Shown here piece by piece: positions 7,537 through 15,926 of a stretch of DNA of 35,538 nt. Numbering within the stretch: position 1 is the first letter of the stretch; every line of letters begins with the position of its first letter. The notes beneath the pieces are model-generated. The model was not told the origin of the DNA, did no database searches, and saw only the letters and a program-made list of their open reading frames with translations. Made by a program: the position numbers and the translations under genes. Source of the DNA: Halanaerobium kushneri. Lineage in GTDB: Bacteria; Bacillota; Halanaerobiia; Halanaerobiales; Halanaerobiaceae. Location: NCBI RefSeq assembly GCF_900156285.1, contig NZ_FTNC01000024.1, positions 1-35,538 on the forward strand. Reading direction: 5' to 3'.

Positions 7537-8994
7537 ATGACAGCAACTTTAACATCTTTTTCAGTTTATCTGGTTTTTTTAATGAGTATTGGAGTATATT
7601 TTTACAGAAAAACCGCTAATTTAGAAGATTATCTGATTGGTGGACGAAAAATGGGAAGCTGGGTTACGGCACTTTCAGCTCAGGCAAGTGATATGAGTGG
7701 TTGGCTTTTAATGGGACTGCCAGGTGCTGTTTATTTGGGAGGACTGAGTCAGGCCTGGATTGCTGTAGGTTTATTTATTGGTACAGTTTTGAATTGGAAA
7801 TTTGTGGCTGCTCGTTTAAGAGTATATACGGAAAAAACAAATTCAATGACCCTTCCATCTTTTTTTGAAGATCGCTTTGGTGATCCAACAGGACTTTTAA
7901 GGATTTTTTCAGCAGCAGTAATTCTTCTATTTTTTACTATTTATTCTGCTTCTGGCCTGGTTGCTTCTGGTAAATTATTTGAATCATTATTTAATATTGA
8001 TTATACACTGGCTGTAATTTTTGGCGGTCTGGCAATAGTTTTATATACTTTTTTGGGGGGCTTTATGGCTGTTTCCTGGACTGATTTTTTTCAGGGGATT
8101 TTAATGTTTCTGGCGATAACAATAGTGCCTACTGTGGCATTTGGAGAAATTGGTGGTTTGACTTCTGTTGTTCAAATGGCAGCCGAAAACGGAGTTTCTC
8201 TCTCCTTAATGCCAGAGGGATTTGGGATTGCGGCAGTTATTTCAGCTCTGGCCTGGGGACTTGGTTATTTTGGTCAGCCTCATATTCTGGCTCGTTTTAT
8301 GGGGATTGATACCATAAAAAAAGTCGCACCAGCACGTAAAATTGCAGTTGTCTGGGTTTCGATTTCTCTGACAGCAGCTGTTTTTGTTGGGATTATTGCA
8401 GTTCCAATGTTTCCTAATATTGTAGACAGTGAAAAAGTTTTTATAGAAATGATAGCCACAATTTTTAATCCCTGGTTGGGTGGAATTTTGTTGGCAGCAA
8501 TTTTATCTGCAATAATGTCAACCATTGATTCTCAGCTTTTAGTATCTTCTTCAACTTTAACTGAAGATTTTTATAATAAAATAATAAAAAGAGAAGCCAG
8601 TGAAAAAGAAAAGATGTGGGTTGGCAGAGCTTTTGTTATTGTAATTGCAGTAGTTGCTTTTTTTCTGGCTTTAAATCCGGAAAACACTGTTTTAGATCTG
8701 GTGGCTTATGCCTGGGCAGGACTGGGGGCTGCATTTGGTCCGGCAGTATTATTTTCGCTTTTCTCAAGCAAAACTTCCTGGCAGTCAGTTTTTGCTGGAA
8801 TGATTGCTGGTACAATAACATTAATTATTTGGAAAGAGAGTGGTCTGGGAGCAGAACTTTATGAGATAGTACCTGGATTTATGGTTAATATATTAGTAAT
8901 TATGCTGGTTAATAGATTTATCAGTCAGGAGAATGAAGAAATTCTGGCTGAGTTCAAAGAAGTTAAAAAAATTTATAAAAGAGATTTAAAGTAG
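7537..8994 (+). CDS. putP: Sodium/proline symporter (SSS family)
   Basis: The product is a 485-residue membrane protein with about 12-13 hydrophobic segments. It belongs to the sodium:solute symporter family, which imports a solute together with Na+. LEDYLIGGRKMGSWVTALS, then AQASDMSGWLLMGLPGA near residues 29-65, is characteristic of PutP, and FGQPHILARFM together with SAIMSTIDSQLLVSSS gives the conserved TM8-9 Na+ site region. The start at 7537 follows AGGAGTGGAG. It probably takes up proline as a nutrient or compatible solute, useful in a salty habitat. It has no linked proline dehydrogenase, which favours the osmoprotectant role. That last point is inference. Confidence 0.92.
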   Translation: MTATLTSFSVYLVFLMSIGVYFYRKTANLEDYLIGGRKMGSWVTALSAQASDMSGWLLMGLPGAVYLGGLSQAWIAVGLFIGTVLNWKFVAARLRVYTEKTNSMTLPSFFEDRFGDPTGLLRIFSAAVILLFFTIYSASGLVASGKLFESLFNIDYTLAVIFGGLAIVLYTFLGGFMAVSWTDFFQGILMFLAITIVPTVAFGEIGGLTSVVQMAAENGVSLSLMPEGFGIAAVISALAWGLGYFGQPHILARFMGIDTIKKVAPARKIAVVWVSISLTAAVFVGIIAVPMFPNIVDSEKVFIEMIATIFNPWLGGILLAAILSAIMSTIDSQLLVSSSTLTEDFYNKIIKREASEKEKMWVGRAFVIVIAVVAFFLALNPENTVLDLVAYAWAGLGAAFGPAVLFSLFSSKTSWQSVFAGMIAGTITLIIWKESGLGAELYEIVPGFMVNILVIMLVNRFISQENEEILAEFKEVKKIYKRDLK

Positions 8995-8997
8995 TTT

Positions 8998-9027
8998 TTG
9001 AACTTAAACTATAAAAATATTTAAAAT
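8998..9027 (+). promoter_or_regulatory. Candidate promoter for exonuclease III gene
   Basis: TTGAAC (8998-9003) and TAAAAT (9022-9027) are 18 bases apart and sit 51 bases before the ATG of the next gene. Confidence 0.4.
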
Positions 9028-9077
9028 GAACAGAATTAAGACTTAAATTGTTATGGGGAAAGAAAGGATGGATTTTA

Positions 9078-9845
9078 ATGAGGATTTATTCCTGGAATGT
9101 TAATGGAATAAGAGCTGTAAAAAGAAAGGGTTTTCTTGACTGGATAACTGAAGAGCAGCCAGATATACTTGGACTTCAGGAAATTAGAATTCAGGATCAT
9201 CAATTAAAGGATAATTTACGTGATATAGAGGGTTATTATTCATATTTTACTTTTGGTGAAAAGAAGGGTTATAGTGGGGTAGCTCTTTATACTAAAATAG
9301 AACCACTGGATGTCTGGCATGGGCTGGGAATTAAGCGTTTTGATCGTGAAGGAAGGGTTATTGCAGCAGAATTTGAAAATTTTTATTTGCTGAATATTTA
9401 TTTTCCCAACGGAAAGCGCAGTCAGGAAAGGTTAAATTATAAGCTTGATTTTTATGACGCTACTCTGGACTACTGTGAGGAGCTGCGTCAAAATGGAAAA
9501 GAAGTAGTGGTTTGTGGTGATTATAATACTGCGCATCATCCGATAGATCTTCATGATCCTGATTCTAATAAAACCACATCAGGATTCATGCCAGTGGAAA
9601 GAAAGTGGCTGGATAAACTTGAAAACCATGGTTATATAGATAGCTATCGTTATTTTCATCCAGAAAAAGAATGTTATTCCTGGTGGAGTTACAGGACAAG
9701 GGCGCGAGAACGAGATGCAGGTTGGCGGATTGATTATCATTTTATTTCTCAGGGTCTCGAAGGCAATCTGGAAAATGCTGAGATTTTAAATGAAGTTAAA
9801 GGCTCAGATCATTGTCCGGTAACTATTACTCTTGATTTAGATTAG
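9078..9845 (+). CDS. xth: Exodeoxyribonuclease III (AP endonuclease)
   Basis: The start at ATG 9078 gives the canonical N-terminus MRIYSWNVNGIRAV and 255 residues. The TTG frame 30 bases upstream would add ten residues not found in the family. The enzyme cuts DNA 5' of abasic sites and degrades one strand 3' to 5' in base-excision repair. Metal and catalytic residues are visible: N7, E35 in GLQEIR, the CGDYNTAHHPIDL motif (D and N), WRIDYHF, and the terminal GSDHCPV with the catalytic D-H pair. It acts in the cytoplasm on DNA. It is transcribed alone, with a candidate promoter at 8998-9027 and a terminator at 9901-9937. Confidence 0.95.
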   Translation: MRIYSWNVNGIRAVKRKGFLDWITEEQPDILGLQEIRIQDHQLKDNLRDIEGYYSYFTFGEKKGYSGVALYTKIEPLDVWHGLGIKRFDREGRVIAAEFENFYLLNIYFPNGKRSQERLNYKLDFYDATLDYCEELRQNGKEVVVCGDYNTAHHPIDLHDPDSNKTTSGFMPVERKWLDKLENHGYIDSYRYFHPEKECYSWWSYRTRARERDAGWRIDYHFISQGLEGNLENAEILNEVKGSDHCPVTITLDLD

Positions 9846-9900
9846 TATTAAAGCTTATTTTAATAAAGTTATTTGAAAAGAAAGCTTGAATTAATTATTA

Positions 9901-9940
9901 AAGGCATCTCCAATCATAAAATGATTGGAGATGCCTTTTT
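9901..9940. terminator. Two-way terminator between xth and the MFS gene
   Basis: Arms AAGGCATCTCCAATCA (9901-9916) and TGATTGGAGATGCCTT (9922-9937) pair perfectly over 16 bases around a five-base loop. Poly-T follows on both strands, so it serves the two convergent genes. Confidence 0.92.
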
Positions 9941-9954
9941 CTAAACTTTTCTAA

Positions 9955-11169
9955 TTAGTTTATCGGTTCTTTTTTTAAAAAGAGAAGAGAAATAACAATT
10001 CCAATTGCTGCAATTATTAATGTGGGATAAAAGACAAATTGATAGCTTCCCATTATATCTCTTATACTGCCAGAGAATAGATTTCCAATTACTGCTCCCA
10101 CTCCATAGGCTGTGAAAAGATAACCATAATTTTTACTGTAATTTTTTTTGCCAAAAAAGTAAGAAGTTGCAGCAGGAGCTATAGCCAGCCAACCTCCGAG
10201 ATTAAGCCAAAAAATTGCAAAAGCAATAAAATATAGTATAGGATTACCTGAGTTGTTGATGATCATTAAAATTGAAGCCAGGATAATTAAGGAGAAAGAA
10301 ATAATAGCTGTCTTTTTTACTTTGAATTTATCGGTCAGAGCTCCAAAAATTGGCCGACCTATTCCATTAAAAATCGCAAAAAGAGACACATAAATAGAGG
10401 CAGTTGCAGAATTTAAATTAATTAGTTCTTCAGCAACTGGTCCGGAAATGGCTATGGCCATCAGTCCAATAATAGTACCAATTACAAAAGTAGTCCACAG
10501 CGCATAAAAACTTTTGCTTTTAATCATTTCTCCAGGGGGAATTTCTTGATTAGAAATTTCAAGATTTTTTGTTCTATTTTTTTTCTTTGTCTTTTTTTCT
10601 GGAAATTTAAGTGGGATAGCTAAAAGAATAATAATCACTGCAAAAATTACTCCCAAAATTTTAAAAGTTGTAAAAGCACCAAAGTGTCTGATTAACCATC
10701 CTGCAGCAGGAGCAGTTATAAAAGGAGATAAGCCAAATCCTCCAAGAGTTAGTCCAACTGCCAGTCCTTCCTTATCCGGAAACCATTTGGCAGCTACAGC
10801 CATTGGAGCACCATAGGCAATTCCAACTCCCATGCCTCCAATTACACCATAACTAATTGTGAGAACAATTATTGAAGAAGTAAAGCCAGATAAAAACCAG
10901 CCGATGGAGATTAAAACTCCCCCTGCAATTGTCATTGCTCTGGGACCATATTTGTCCATATAACTACCGGCAAAGGGCATAGCGAGGGCATAAAAAACCA
11001 GAAAAATCATATACGGTAGGCCACTTTCAGTTGCACCAATGTTAAAAGCTGTTTCTATAGGTTTTCTAAAAATACTCCAGGAATAAATTGTTCCCATACA
11101 CATAAATATTATCAAGCCTAAAGGAATATAAAGCCATCTACTCTTATTCTCGATTACTGATGCTTGCAT
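9955..11169 (-). CDS. MFS transporter, OxlT-like (oxalate/formate antiporter family)
   Basis: The 404-residue protein has 12 predicted membrane segments. Its first segment, SRWLYIPLGLIIFMCMGTIYSWSIF, continues into RKPIETAF, which is typical of the oxalate/formate antiporter branch of the major facilitator superfamily. DKYGPRAMTIAGG is the loop 2-3 signature, and FNGIGRPIFGALTDKF is its counterpart in the second half. A hydrophilic lysine-rich loop (about residues 193-216) separates the two six-helix halves. The substrate is probably an organic anion such as a dicarboxylate or monocarboxylate, but no metabolic gene nearby confirms it. The start codon follows AAGGAGG. It faces away from the flavoprotein gene at 11371; the shared region has repeated TAGTTA-type motifs. 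Confidence 0.88.
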   Translation of the reverse strand: MQASVIENKSRWLYIPLGLIIFMCMGTIYSWSIFRKPIETAFNIGATESGLPYMIFLVFYALAMPFAGSYMDKYGPRAMTIAGGVLISIGWFLSGFTSSIIVLTISYGVIGGMGVGIAYGAPMAVAAKWFPDKEGLAVGLTLGGFGLSPFITAPAAGWLIRHFGAFTTFKILGVIFAVIIILLAIPLKFPEKKTKKKNRTKNLEISNQEIPPGEMIKSKSFYALWTTFVIGTIIGLMAIAISGPVAEELINLNSATASIYVSLFAIFNGIGRPIFGALTDKFKVKKTAIISFSLIILASILMIINNSGNPILYFIAFAIFWLNLGGWLAIAPAATSYFFGKKNYSKNYGYLFTAYGVGAVIGNLFSGSIRDIMGSYQFVFYPTLIIAAIGIVISLLFLKKEPIN

Positions 11170-11210
11170 TTTTTAAATTTCCTCCTTAATTATTTTATAT
11201 TACTTGATTA

Positions 11211-11290
11211 TATAGTTATTAACAGTTAATATATTATTATAAAAACAACTTTTCTTTCAAATTAATTAGACAAATTAATAACTATAGTTA
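11211..11290. repeat. Inverted repeats in the divergent control region
   Basis: TATAGTTATTAA (11211-11222) is repeated in reverse complement as TTAATAACTATA (11275-11286). The second copy is also part of a 12-base palindrome, TAACTATAGTTA (11279-11290). These lie between the diverging MFS and flavoprotein genes and are candidate binding sites for a shared regulator. The region is A/T-rich, so chance is possible. Confidence 0.4.
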
Positions 11291-11370
11291 GAAACATAAT
11301 AACAAAACCGCTTATCTTTATCAAGTTAAAAGAGTAAAGTTTAAATATTTAAAATTTTAAGGTGATAATT

Positions 11371-12525
11371 ATGGATAAAGAGCTAATAATTGTTGGAGCT
11401 GGTCCTGCAGGCTGTGCTGCTGCTTATAAAGCAGCTAAATATGGTCTGGATACTCTGATTATCGAAAAAGAGGAGTGGCCGCGATATAAAGCCTGTGGAG
11501 GTGCTCTTTCTGATCGAACAACCAAAATTTTAAAGAAATATGATATTGATCTAAAAGCAGAAATAATAAAAAGTGAAATTAATAATTTTAAATTTAGATT
11601 TAAAAACAATGTTGAGTTTGAATTTAATTATAATAAAGTTCCAATCAAATTAGTAGATAGATCTGCTTTTGATGATTTTATGGTAAGTAAAGCAGAAAAA
11701 GCAGGGGCAGAATTTGTCCCTAAAAACAGGGTTTTAAATTTAAAGGAGAAAGACGAAAAAGTTTGGATAGAAACTGAAAAAGGAAATTATCAGAGTCAAT
11801 ATTTAATAGCTGCGGATGGTGCTAACAGTAAAATTTCAAATTATTTAAATTTTGATCAAAGTAATATAAGTTATAAAGGTATTGCAATGGAAGCTGAAGT
11901 TGAAAGAGATAAATTGAGTTTTGATAATTTAAAAAATCAGATAACTATTAATTTTAATTATTTGGCAGATGGCTATGCCTGGCTTTTTCCAAAAAATAAT
12001 TATCTTTCAATTGGTCTGGGGATTATGAGATATAAAAAAATAAATATTAAAGAAATTTTTTATAACTATCTTAATGATCTTGGAGTTGAAATAAAAGATA
12101 ATCAGATTTTGATTCAGGCACATCCAATACCAATTTACTCTAGTAAAAATACTATGAATAGAGGAAGTGATAGAATCTTGCTTGCTGGAGATGCTGCCCA
12201 TCTTGCAGATGCTTTTATTGGTGAGGGTATTTTTTATGCTCTGAGCAGCGGTTTTGCTGCTGCTGAATCGATTATTGAAACTAAAAATTCAGAGCTGCCA
12301 ATTAAGGATATTTATCAGGATAAATTAGATAGATCAATAATTAGCGAGCTTCAGGCAGCTGAAAAAATAGCCAGCTTATTTTATAATAATCAACAAATTG
12401 TGAGATTTATTTTGAGTAAGAGAAAAGATCTATTAACCACTTTTATGAATGCTGTGCAGGGAGTTGAAAGTTACAGGGAACTGAGCAGTCTTTTTAATTT
12501 TCTAAAAAAGCTAGTAAAACTATAA
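11371..12525 (+). CDS. Geranylgeranyl-reductase-family FAD-dependent oxidoreductase
   Basis: The ATG at 11371 follows AAGGTG by 6 bases; the GTG three codons earlier overlaps that site and is less likely. The 384-residue product has an N-terminal FAD-binding Rossmann motif IVGAGPAGCAAAYKAAKYG, followed by PRYKACGGALS (the K-x-C-G-G segment of the family), AADGANSKIS, and the second flavin motif ILLAGDAAHLADAFIGEG. The family includes enzymes that saturate prenyl chains of archaeal lipids, chlorophyll or menaquinone. In bacteria the role is often unknown. A lipid link is weakly supported by the next gene, a lipid-kinase homolog 56 bases away. The exact substrate cannot be told. Confidence 0.88.
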   Translation: MDKELIIVGAGPAGCAAAYKAAKYGLDTLIIEKEEWPRYKACGGALSDRTTKILKKYDIDLKAEIIKSEINNFKFRFKNNVEFEFNYNKVPIKLVDRSAFDDFMVSKAEKAGAEFVPKNRVLNLKEKDEKVWIETEKGNYQSQYLIAADGANSKISNYLNFDQSNISYKGIAMEAEVERDKLSFDNLKNQITINFNYLADGYAWLFPKNNYLSIGLGIMRYKKINIKEIFYNYLNDLGVEIKDNQILIQAHPIPIYSSKNTMNRGSDRILLAGDAAHLADAFIGEGIFYALSSGFAAAESIIETKNSELPIKDIYQDKLDRSIISELQAAEKIASLFYNNQQIVRFILSKRKDLLTTFMNAVQGVESYRELSSLFNFLKKLVKL

Positions 12526-12581
12526 TTTAGAGAATAAATTATATTATAGAGTGCTAAAAAAATAAAAAAAGAGGTTTATTT

Positions 12582-13502
12582 ATGGATAAAAAAATTATTG
12601 CAATTGTAAATCCAGCAGCCGGTAGTGGTAAAACTGCTAGAATCTGGCCTGAGAAAAGCGCCTACTTAAAAAAAGAGTTTAATAAATTTGAGGATATTTA
12701 TACCGAAAAACCTGGTGATGCAGTAAAAATTGCCAGAAGCGCAGTTACAGAAAATTATGATTGTATTATTGCTGTGGGGGGAGACGGTACTGTAAATGAG
12801 ATAGTTAATGGTATGCTTTCTGCCAGCAGGAGAAAGAGAAGAACAAAGCTTATTGTTTATCCTCTAGGTACAGGCTCTGATTTAAGCAGAACTTTAAACC
12901 TTCAGACTGATACTGTAAAGTTCAGTTCTTTGATTAAAAGAGGGAAGAGTAAACAGATTAAAGTTTTAAAAGCTGAATTTTTAAATAAGCAGTTAGAAAA
13001 AGATAAAAGATATTTTATCAATATTGCAGATTGTGGTATGGGGGCAGAAGTAGCTAGAAATTTAAATCAAAGTCAAAAAACAATGGCTGGCAGTCTGAGT
13101 TATTTAATTAAAATTTTTCAGACTTTATTTAAATATCAAAATAAAGAAATGAGAGTCGAAGCTGATAATAAATTAATTTATCAGGGGAAACTCAATTCGG
13201 CAATAATTGCAAATGGAAATTATTTTGGAGGAGGAATTAAAATTGCTCCGGAAGCTGATCTGCTGCAAAATAAAATAAATTTAGTTTTATTAAAAAATTT
13301 TTCTAAACCAGGAATAATTTTTAATTTACTCAGAGGTTATTACGGCAGACATCTTAGTCATCCTCTGGTAGAGTCGCATCTGGTGAAAAAGGTTAAAATT
13401 ACAACAGCGGAAAAAGTCGAATTAGAACTTGATGGTGAATCAACAGGATATATTGACGCCGAATTTATGATTTCTCAAAGTAAAATACCAATAATTTTTT
13501 AA
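12582..13502 (+). CDS. Diacylglycerol kinase-like lipid kinase (DagK/YegS family)
   Basis: The product has 306 residues, normal for the family. NPAAGSGKTARIWP at residues 9-22 and the nucleotide-binding VGGDGTVNEIVNGML (about residues 66-80) are the family signatures, followed by YPLGTGSDLSRTL, and ELDGESTGY near the end is the conserved metal-linked motif. The enzyme phosphorylates diacylglycerol or a related lipid at the inner membrane face, feeding it back to phospholipid synthesis. Known relatives also include YegS and sphingosine kinases, so the lipid is not certain. It lies 56 bases after the flavoprotein gene, probably in the same transcript. Confidence 0.9.
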   Translation: MDKKIIAIVNPAAGSGKTARIWPEKSAYLKKEFNKFEDIYTEKPGDAVKIARSAVTENYDCIIAVGGDGTVNEIVNGMLSASRRKRRTKLIVYPLGTGSDLSRTLNLQTDTVKFSSLIKRGKSKQIKVLKAEFLNKQLEKDKRYFINIADCGMGAEVARNLNQSQKTMAGSLSYLIKIFQTLFKYQNKEMRVEADNKLIYQGKLNSAIIANGNYFGGGIKIAPEADLLQNKINLVLLKNFSKPGIIFNLLRGYYGRHLSHPLVESHLVKKVKITTAEKVELELDGESTGYIDAEFMISQSKIPIIF

Positions 13503-13583
13503 TTGAAAATTAGAGAAGATTGATTGAAACTATGGGTTAAATAACAATATATTCCAATATTATGTTTTGAAAATCACATATGT

Positions 13584-13620
13584 TCATAAAAAAATTGGCC
13601 AGTTTTAAAACTGGCCAATT
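13584..13620 (-). terminator. Terminator of the minus-strand secreted-protein gene
   Basis: A perfect 28-base palindrome (13593-13620; arms AATTGGCCAGTTTT and AAAACTGGCCAATT) is followed on the minus strand by a run of T (plus-strand A run 13588-13594). It may also stop the lipid-kinase transcript from the other side, but the plus-strand T tract is weaker. Confidence 0.85.
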
Positions 13621-13635
13621 AATTATTTTAATTAA

Positions 13636-14133
13636 TTAAAAATTATTTACTAAGTCTCCTGTAACAGTAGCTCCACCGGAGATAACAAAACTATTTTTAG
13701 CAGCTTCATTTTCGAAGTAGATATTACCATCAACTGTAAATCCAGTTTCTAGTTCAAAACCTTCTGCTTCAACATAAACGTCACCAACAAAAGTACCAGC
13801 TTTAAATCTGGTGCTTGGGCTCTTAACAGTAATACTTGGTGCTTCTAAGGTATATCTGTCAGTTACATTATGATCATCATCCTGATCATAAAGAGCTAAC
13901 TTACGGTCAACTTCACCTCTGTTTTTATGAGTACCTTCTAAGACGATGTCTTTATCAACAGCTAAATCCTGCTGAATAATTACAATCCAGGCACCATCTG
14001 CGCTAGTAGCATTCATTAAGCTATCAGCATCAACTACTCTGGAAGCTGAGGACACTGTGTCCTGAGCACTTACTGCTGGTGCAACTAATAAAGCTGCAAC
14101 TGCAATCATTAATACAATTGTTTTAATTTTCAT
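13636..14133 (-). CDS. Small secreted protein of unknown function, beta-solenoid-like C-terminus
   Basis: The 165-residue product has a clear signal peptide (residues 1-23, MLIAVAALLVAPAVSAQ-like end, cleavage probably after VSA). I do not recognise the mature part as a named family. It has an acidic middle (LYDQDDDHNVTD) and a C-terminal 60 residues of short alternating beta strands with regular glycines: GTFVGDVYVEAEG, FTVDGNIYFENEA, SGGATVTGDLV. This spacing resembles bactofilin or other beta-solenoid proteins, but the match is by eye only. It has its own promoter (14178-14207) and terminator, so it is a single-gene unit. It diverges from the PAS gene. A cell-surface or matrix role is a guess. 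Confidence 0.7.
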   Translation of the reverse strand: MKIKTIVLMIAVAALLVAPAVSAQDTVSSASRVVDADSLMNATSADGAWIVIIQQDLAVDKDIVLEGTHKNRGEVDRKLALYDQDDDHNVTDRYTLEAPSITVKSPSTRFKAGTFVGDVYVEAEGFELETGFTVDGNIYFENEAAKNSFVISGGATVTGDLVNNF

Positions 14134-14177
14134 AAATAAATCCTCCTTTAAAATTTTAATTAACCTAACTTAACTAT

Positions 14178-14207
14178 ATCTTAACATATATGTGAAAAAT
14201 GTGTCAA
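14178..14207 (-). promoter_or_regulatory. Promoter of the secreted-protein gene
   Basis: On the minus strand TTGACA (14207-14202) and TAAGAT (14183-14178) are 18 bases apart. The spacer contains the palindrome ACATATATGT (14184-14193), which could be an operator. Confidence 0.55.
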
Positions 14208-14276
14208 GTGAAATTATAAATTTATTTTTATTTTTTAATAAAATATTACTTGATAATAAAGGAAAGATAAGACAGT

Positions 14277-14294
14277 TATTGAATATATTCAATA
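14277..14294. promoter_or_regulatory. Perfect 18-base palindrome upstream of the PAS gene
   Basis: TATTGAATATATTCAATA is perfectly symmetric and lies 34 bases before the ATG at 14329, where an operator would be expected. No regulator is identified. Confidence 0.4.
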
Positions 14295-14328
14295 GAATGA
14301 GTATTTTTATCTAATTGAGGTGAAAAAG

Positions 14329-15903
14329 ATGAAAGAAATTATTGAAATGGCAGAATTAAGACGGAGATTCAAATTAGAACTTGATATAATGGCTGAATTT
14401 TTTAAGACTGATGATTTAAAAATGGCTGTTTTAACATCAAAAAACATAATTAAGATTTTTGAACAGCAAAATAATAATTTTGAAACAGCTGTAAAAACAA
14501 CTAATTTAAATAGAAATTTATATAAAGAAATTATTGCGGCAGATGATTTTGAAACTAAAGCTATACTGGCTGAGCATCTGGTTGAGTTTAATTCTGAATT
14601 ACATATTTTTAAAGTTGAAGCTGCTGGTTTCATTTATATAGTCTATTTTCCTGTGAATAGAGATAGGGAAACTAAAAATCAGGAATCACTAAAGCTCTTT
14701 AAAAAACAATTTAAGGCAGTTTTGGATGATATTTATCGTCAGGAAGAAATTAAAGATGATTTAAGCAAAAAAAGTTTAGAAAATAAAAACTTAGCCAAAG
14801 AAAAGTATTTTACTGCTTCTGCGCTTGATTCAGTACCCGGTAATATTTCTATTTTAGATAAAGAAGGGAATATATTATATACAAATAGTTCCTGGGAACA
14901 GTTTGCTTCTGAGAATGGAGCAATTTCAAAAAACGTAGGAGTAAATACAAATTATCTTAAAATTTGTAAACAGGGAGCAGAAAAAGGAAATTTAACTTCT
15001 GTCCAGGCCTATAATGGTATTCTTTCAGTGTTAAATGATGAACAGGACAGTTTTAGTATGGATTATCCCTGCCATTCTCCGCTGGAAAAACGATGGTTTA
15101 GGATGTATGTTTCTTCTTTTAAAGGTATAGGGGATTATGAAGTTATGATTCTACATCAGAATATAACTAAGGAAATTAAAGCAGAAAAAAAATCAGAAGA
15201 AATTTTAAATAAACTACCTGCTGCCATTTTAAAATTTGATTCTAAACATAAACTTATTTATTTTAATCAAAAAGCAATGAATTTATTTGAATTAAGTGAA
15301 AAAGATCTGAGAAGAAGATTTAATAACTTAAAAATTGCTGATCAGAGTGGTGATGATTTTATAGATAAACTGAATTATGCAGCAGTAAATAGGAAGCGAA
15401 TTGAATTTAAAATTTTAATTAGTCAGGATGATTTTAAAAAACATTATAGTAATTATTTAATACCTGAATTTGAGGGGGAACAGTTAAAAAATATTATTTC
15501 TATTATACCAGAAGAAATGAGCTCCAGGAATACTAATCAGAAAAATCAAAACCAGCGTAATCATTACCTGCAGCTTTTCGATAATTTTCCTGAAGCTTTA
15601 GTTTTACTCGACATTGATGAAAAAATAATTAACGTTAATAAAGAATTTTCGCAGTTGTTTGGATATGAGATAGAAGAATTAAAAAATGAGAAACTTGATG
15701 AGTTAATTGTTCCAGCAGCACAAATAAAGGAAGCCCAGGAACTTTCTCATCTGGTTTTAACCGGAGCTCAAATTGAAGAAAAAGTAAAAAGAATTAATTC
15801 TCAGGGTGAGGAAATTGATCTGAAACTTATTGCATTTCCTGTACTTTTAAATAACAACCAAATAGGTGTATATGCAATTTATAGAGAAATAGATAAAGTA
15901 TAA
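14329..15903 (+). CDS. Multi-PAS sensory protein without an output domain
   Basis: ATG 14329 lies 6 bases after GAGGTG and is preferred over the GTG inside that site. The 524-residue product is soluble. The first 150 residues are mostly helical and unassigned. Three PAS domains follow. The first (about 165-290) has the signature ILYTNSSWEQFASENGA, then VGVNTNYLKIC and YPCHSPLEKRWFRMYV. The second (about 293-395) starts ILNKLPAAILKFDSKH. The third (about 412-523) starts LFDNFPEALVLLDIDEK. In most proteins this PAS type is attached to a histidine kinase, GGDEF or EAL domain; here the chain simply ends. The FapA-like gene begins 23 bases later, so the two probably work together. Confidence 0.85.
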   Translation: MKEIIEMAELRRRFKLELDIMAEFFKTDDLKMAVLTSKNIIKIFEQQNNNFETAVKTTNLNRNLYKEIIAADDFETKAILAEHLVEFNSELHIFKVEAAGFIYIVYFPVNRDRETKNQESLKLFKKQFKAVLDDIYRQEEIKDDLSKKSLENKNLAKEKYFTASALDSVPGNISILDKEGNILYTNSSWEQFASENGAISKNVGVNTNYLKICKQGAEKGNLTSVQAYNGILSVLNDEQDSFSMDYPCHSPLEKRWFRMYVSSFKGIGDYEVMILHQNITKEIKAEKKSEEILNKLPAAILKFDSKHKLIYFNQKAMNLFELSEKDLRRRFNNLKIADQSGDDFIDKLNYAAVNRKRIEFKILISQDDFKKHYSNYLIPEFEGEQLKNIISIIPEEMSSRNTNQKNQNQRNHYLQLFDNFPEALVLLDIDEKIINVNKEFSQLFGYEIEELKNEKLDELIVPAAQIKEAQELSHLVLTGAQIEEKVKRINSQGEEIDLKLIAFPVLLNNNQIGVYAIYREIDKV

Positions 15904-15926
15904 TTGTATCTGGGAGGTGATTAACT

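Noticed and set aside
9048-9077. Ten-residue upstream extension of exonuclease III from a TTG
   Set aside because: The ATG at 9078 gives the family-standard N-terminus MRIYSWNVNGIR and has a ribosome site.
13573-13586. A third CATATGTTCA, resembling a LexA box
   Set aside because: It matches only 10 of 14 positions and lies between the 3' ends of two genes next to a terminator, where an operator would do nothing obvious.
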